Positions 59,341-64,000 of a stretch of 64,000 bases of DNA are shown here, piece by piece. This DNA is from Termitomyces sp. T153 (Eukaryota > Basidiomycota > Agaricomycetes > Agaricales > Lyophyllaceae). The stretch lies in the NCBI GenBank assembly GCA_018296165.2, contig JACKQL020000001.1, forward strand, positions 1,922,001 through 1,986,000, given 5' to 3'. How positions within the stretch are numbered: the first letter of the stretch is position 1; every line of letters starts with the position of its first letter. Both the position numbers and the translations under genes were made by a program. Below the pieces are notes generated by a model. It was not told the origin of the DNA and made no database searches. It saw nothing but the letters and a program-made list of their open reading frames with translations.

Positions 59341-61149
59341 ATCGTCACATAATATATAGATAGAATTGGGCCTGAGGGTATTGGAACTGGGGGTATTAAT
59401 CAATCTATAGTAACTGGGGCTATGGAATTCAAGGGTTTGAGGCTTGGGAATAGACACCAATCTATAGTCACTACTTCTGGCTCTTAGATTGGATTGGCAT
59501 GACATGAACAATGTGTCAATGGACAGTTGAACAGTAAGTCAACTAGAACTGACTTTGAAGGCTTATGATAAAAAGAGAGAGAAAACAGCATTGATCCTGA
59601 GATGACAAGTTATGTCAAGGACTACTGTTGGTCAATGCCAGAACAAGATCTCATCACAATGATCAATTAGATAATGTGTGCAGACTGGGTGCCTTTACAA
59701 ATTTAGTATTAAGAAACCAATAAAAAAACATTGATTTATGCAATATCAGAAATTTTTCCACATGTTTCACTTCTCAGAGAGTCAGGAACAAAAAATGTCA
59801 TGCCAAGTAAGGGCAAAATTGTAAAGCAAGTGTAGCATGTAAGGAGTTAGTTCCAGAGTGTCTAGATGCAGTTATAGTGCACAATATTCAAAAATACTTC
59901 TGCTACTGCTGAAGATACATGGATGCATATCAATATGTATTGTATTTGTTGTACATATTACATATTATATACTAACATATCCAATCCAGACATGAACTCC
60001 ACATTAAGCAGGCAGCCTACACAGTTAAGAATTATAGCTTCTATCAATGCATTCCAGGCAATATTATGATAGATATTAATGTTATCAACCATGTTTGACA
60101 ATTAATAGGGTGGCTCTTGTATGTCATAAAATGTCATAAAAGGATTTACCATATATGTAATCCTAATTATTATGTAATAGGGTTTGTTTCACTTTTGTAA
60201 CAGACCAAAAATTAAAACTCCACCAATTGCTTTGAAGAGCACACCAATGATAGAACTAGATATCTAAGCTAAATTGAAGTGTTTTTGTAACCACTATTTA
60301 CAATGAAAAAATGTAGTGAAAATTTGTTTATTCTGCCAAATCAGTAGATAGGAAGTGACCATGTGCACTGTATTCTTGTGAGTGGGTCCTGCAACATTGC
60401 AATCCCCAGTGGTATGTGCTGACCTGTTTGAATCAGCCTCTGTCACAACAATTCCATATCAGAATTCTCCTCCCAACTCAGCACCTCCTCTTCTGCATGT
60501 TCTTTGCTCTTTTCAGCTACCAAATGCCTTGGTGGCAAGGGCATTTGTTATGCAGCTCCTGCTGTGGCCTATAGCTATCATACTTGCCCTGCTGTGGAGG
60601 CAAGTCTCTTGCTCATGGTGGAGGAGACTTTTGTGGTAGTGTTTCAGGCCAGGAAGATGGCACCTTTCTTTTCTGGGTACTCCTTATAGAACCTGTTCTC
60701 TATGATCCACTCATCCTCACTTGTTCCTTTGGGGACAATAGTTATTGACACTCATTCCATCCTCTCTTCTGATTACCATGTCAATTTCAATGTGAAGAAG
60801 AGTCTGACTGCTCAGTCTGCATTGAACACATTGATGGTGCCTTTATTTCCATGTCCATTGGGTGGATGAAACTGTCTGAGTATGGTGCTATAGCCATAGC
60901 CACAGCAGGAACAATTTGAAGTTCTGGATGGCAGGTTTGCATTTTGGATGCATTGCAAATGAGCCATATAGGCTCATTCTCCCATGAATTTATTAGTCAA
61001 ATAACTGGCATACAGTCACAAATATGCTTAATCATATCAAAGCATCATTAATGTATAGAGTGCCAATAGAATGGCAAGCCATTCTGTGTTATGGCCATCA
61101 ATAGGCCCATATAAGTTGTTACATTCTGTAGAAAATTTGATATATAATT
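59341..61149. other. CpG-free repeat desert, no gene
   Basis: An AT-rich stretch almost without CG dinucleotides. ORFs such as 60382-60639 have no recognised motif and are full of TG/CA decay. It is probably old transposon DNA, perhaps the internal part of the gypsy relic that follows, but nothing diagnostic remains. Confidence 0.55.
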
Positions 61150-61912
61150 TACTAGTCTGACAAAATGTTGCACATCATTGTAATTCTGTGAACTTCTCCA
61201 TTCACAGATTTAATCTAATTTGTTGTGGTATGGGTGTATACTCTGACTATTGATGACATGATTCAGGAAGTCTACTCAGTCCACATATAGCTTACATTTT
61301 TTCCTATTTAAAGTAGAGCAAATTTGCTCTAAGCTATTCAAATACTATTCTAAGATATTATCTATGCTCCTTAATTGTGTTGGAATAGATGAGTATATCA
61401 TCCAGATAAATGTTATTGTAGTCATCAACCTCTAAAATGTCACTGGCACATTACAGTTACTGATCTGCATAATGTTACTGACATATGTGCTAGTAATCTA
61501 TGAGAATACAGTCTTAGCTATATTTGACATGCAAATTTGCACTTGTTCATGGGCATTTGTCAGGTCAATTTTTGACCTGAACTTTGTACAGTTGTATCTT
61601 CCTAGATCACTTCTTGATTGGGCAATGGGGTCACATCTTTAATTGAATTATCATTGCATTGGTACACATCCAACACTGTTCTTAATGTTCCATTCTCCTT
61701 GAGAATGCACAACAGTGGTGCTGCTTGAGAAGTGGTCTGAGCTTCCCATCACTGAGCATGCAGATATCATTCTGTTTTGTCTTGTAGCTGCTGCTGCAGT
61801 GCCATTGGACAATGAAGTAAATGATATTGGTACTGCTTATTATCATTAATGAGGTTAATTCCATGATTAACCTCATGCCATGGAGAAAGCTCTTCCTTTG
61901 TTCCATTAACAA
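61150..61912 (-). pseudogene. ancient gypsy-type reverse transcriptase relic
   Basis: In several frames the minus strand shows fragments of a Ty3/gypsy RT in the right order: KKNGTLRTVLDV (fingers, near 61690), a KIDLTNA-like string (near 61575) and YLDDILIYS (catalytic box, near 61405). Dozens of stops and shifts separate them. CpG is absent. It is much older than the gypsy element at the left edge and not obviously the same family. Confidence 0.6.
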
Positions 61913-62299
61913 TATTGGTGAATTCTGTCTGCCATTGGCTCTATAGCTGAGGGATATCTCCCTCAGTGAGGCATGAATCCTTCCTTTTTCCCTGCCTCTG
62001 AGTAGATTCTCTAAAACTTTGGTATTTCCACCAGTTTGCAGCTTTGGTCCAAATTGCTCACATAAGGCATTAATCCTTATTTCACTGTCATCTGAAAGGC
62101 CAATTCATAATGTCCATAACCAACTAGCTCAAATTGGTCTTAATGACTCTCTGTTGCAACTAATCTCTGTTGCTATGGAAATCTCCTCCTTTGTAGCTTG
62201 ACAATACACTTTGCTCTGTAAAGTGAGCATATGACTCTCTCAAGCTCATATTGAAGCCACTACTTCATTCCATTTCTGTGGCATCTGCAGGTCAAATGC

Positions 62300-63116
62300 C
62301 TAGTCAAAAGCTGGAAAGTTGTCTGTTTCTGCCAGGTAGGCTGATGTGTCATCTGCAAAAAGTGTTGCAATTAGTTTTTCCATATTTTTGTCAAAAGAAA
62401 AGCCTTCAAGGTCTGATGATCTCAGCATTTGTGCTGGGAATTCAATGGCAATGTTGAAGAGGAGACATAACAGTGGATCACCCTGCCTGACCCCTCTAGT
62501 TACTATGTAGGATCTACTCTTCTCTCCATTCAGGATTACTATTGTACTGGCCTCTAAGTATAGAGCATTAGGCTGTCTGTATAAAAGTTTCAGTGAAGCC
62601 AAATTTTTGGAGCAATTTCCATAAGAAGATATATAGGATATTGTCATATGCCTTCTCCTAGTCCAAGCAGATGATCATTCCATTCCCCTCTTTAGTCTTA
62701 CACTATTCTATCATTATCTGGGCAAGCTCTATCCAGTCCTCATTTCAATGGCATGTTATGAAGTCTGCCTGGTTGGGATGGATAATTGATGATGCTACTT
62801 TGGTGAGCCTGTTTGATAGTGCTTTGGTGAAAATTTTGTAGTCAGTGTTGAGTACTGTTATTGGGTGGTAGTTTCCAATGTCTATTTGACCACTCTTTTT
62901 ATGTATGGGGCATAGCCATTCCTCAGCAAAGGTTGTGCCAGCCATCATGTCATTTGTGACTATGTCATTGAACACCATTTGGAGCATCCTGGCCACATTG
63001 AAGCCAGGTCTTTCTGCCTTTGCAGCTTCATTGTGCCTGTTTTTGAGTTTCTTCCATACTTCTTGTATTATGCCATCAAGGCCTGCAGCTTCTTCATTTT
63101 GTAAGGATGCAGTGGC
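62300..63116 (-). pseudogene. LINE (non-LTR) reverse transcriptase fragment
   Basis: Minus-strand ORFs at 62996-62745 and 62647-62300 encode typical LINE RT text: EEWLCPIHKKSGQIDIGNYH and PITVLNTDYKIFTKALS, then RGVRQGDPLLCLLFNIAIEF and IATLFADDTSAYLAETD with the FADD catalytic motif. Between the ORFs the frame is broken. EEAAGLDGII-like text just right of 63000 is cut by the LTR that starts at 63117, which therefore inserted into the LINE. The endonuclease half is not in the window. CpG is absent. Confidence 0.8.
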
Positions 63117-64000
63117 TGTCAGGTTCTGCTGACCATGGGGGCTCAGCTACACTGGGTGAGTCCTTACTAGGCAGACATGATTTCCTGCACTGACAACCGG
63201 GCATTTGGAGGTGTTCCAAACATTGGGGACTTGTGAGGATAGTTAGTGGAGATTGGTCTGAGCAAGTCTGGGGAGGTCTGGAGGAGTAGAGGATGAGTTG
63301 TGGGGACAGGGGATGGGCTTGGCAGGGTTCAGGCATAAGTCCGTGTGTGAGTATTGCGGGTGCAGAGGAGGTAGAGGCTACACAGATGATGGGAGCGGAG
63401 CCAGAGTTCTGATGGGGGATCAACAGGGATTGATGGGGTTTGGAGCTGAGCATGTAGCAGGGTCTGGGGTTGGTAAAGAGTGTCAGAGGTTTGTAATCAT
63501 AACTGCGGAGTTTGTGAGGACATTATGGTCAAGAGGACTTGAACATGATAGACAGAATCAAACAAGATGAGACGGAGTTGAATGAAATGAGACAAAGACA
63601 AGACAAGAATGAGAATAGATTCAGGTGGAGACATGGAATGATAACAAAAAGATAACGGAATAGAGACGAGATAAGACCAGGAGACTGAGAATAAGGAAAA
63701 TGAGACATGGAACACAAAACACGAGAAGAACAATCAGAAACACATCAGGTAAGGCAGGTAGGTAATCTCAAGACTAGAGTATGAGGAGCTCCTCTATGTC
63801 TTATATACTGACTACTGAAGAGCTCTGGGGACGTCAGCTGTGGTGGCGGGGCTTGGCAGAGCTTGATGGAGTTGACGGGTGTCAGTTATGACCAGAGGGT
63901 GGGCTGCATTGATATGTTGATGGGATCAATTGTGATGCGGTTCATTCCGAGGTTGTCGTGATACCCCAGGGTAAGTCAGGGGAGCCAGGGTGTCAAGTTG
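63117..64000 (-). repeat. LTR (family A), reverse orientation, runs off the window
   Basis: TGTCAG at 63117 is the reversed 3' terminus (CTGACA). The following landmarks match family A in reverse: GGGGGCTCAG, GAGTCCTTACTAGGCAG, CTCAAGACTAGAGT near 63767 and TTATATACTG near 63810. The other terminus lies beyond 64000, so it is unknown whether this is solo or attached to an element. It has lost part of its CpGs and is therefore older than the copy at 7580. The left flank is GTGGC, to be compared with the missing right flank. Confidence 0.85.

Overview
The window looks like nuclear DNA of a filamentous basidiomycete, most likely an Agaricomycete. The reasons are multi-exon genes with introns of about 50-60 nt, the fungal gene set (eEF3-family ABC ATPase, Sct1/Gpt2 acyltransferase, PEX5, ILV3, RRP12), and a mixture of chromodomain Ty3/gypsy, DIRS-like, Helitron and LINE remnants. 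The genus cannot be fixed from sequence alone. Exon boundaries below were inferred by eye from splice sites, reading-frame phase and family conservation.

Layout. (1) 1-11.8 kb is nested transposon DNA: the 3' two thirds of a Ty3/gypsy chromovirus with its 3' LTR (1-5598), a CpG-free unclassified stretch (5.6-7.3 kb), and a decayed DIRS-like tyrosine-recombinase retrotransposon on the minus strand (7.3-11.8 kb). The recombinase gene of that element is split by a solo LTR of the same gypsy family, flanked by a perfect 5-bp target duplication. (2) 11.8-20.9 kb is gene-poor and holds a two-finger C2H2 transcription factor, a kinase-like remnant and a homeodomain transcription factor. (3) 20.9-51.6 kb is a dense housekeeping island: eEF3/New1/Elf1-type ABC ATPase (-), glycerol-3-phosphate acyltransferase (-), RRP12 (+), proteasome chaperone PAC2 (-), a ZNFX1-type helicase (+), PEX5 (+), ILV3 (+), a single-pass membrane protein (-), Ap4A phosphorylase (-) and a small four-helix membrane protein (-). 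A second type of solo LTR with a perfect target duplication lies just upstream of the phosphorylase gene, and a C-rich segment bounded by a 13-bp direct repeat lies upstream of ILV3. (4) 51.7-64 kb is transposon DNA again: hairpins and a 59-bp minisatellite around a Helitron 5' fragment, an almost complete but decayed Helitron on the minus strand, a CpG-free desert with gypsy and LINE reverse-transcriptase relics, and a third LTR of the first gypsy family running off the right edge.

The genes of the island do not form one pathway. They cover translation and ribosome biogenesis, proteasome assembly, lipid synthesis, peroxisome import, branched-chain amino-acid synthesis and dinucleotide turnover. 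The helicase is the one gene whose family (ZNFX1 / S. pombe Hrr1) is tied to small-RNA silencing, which is notable beside so many inactivated elements.

Main observations: CpG depletion that marks old transposons and changes abruptly inside one DIRS-like element; premature stops in several elements that mostly fit CGA-to-TGA changes; a spliced, cysteine-motif gene antisense inside the gypsy element; 12-nt, 19-nt and 23-nt microexons, two of which carry ATPase catalytic motifs; and three GC-AG introns.
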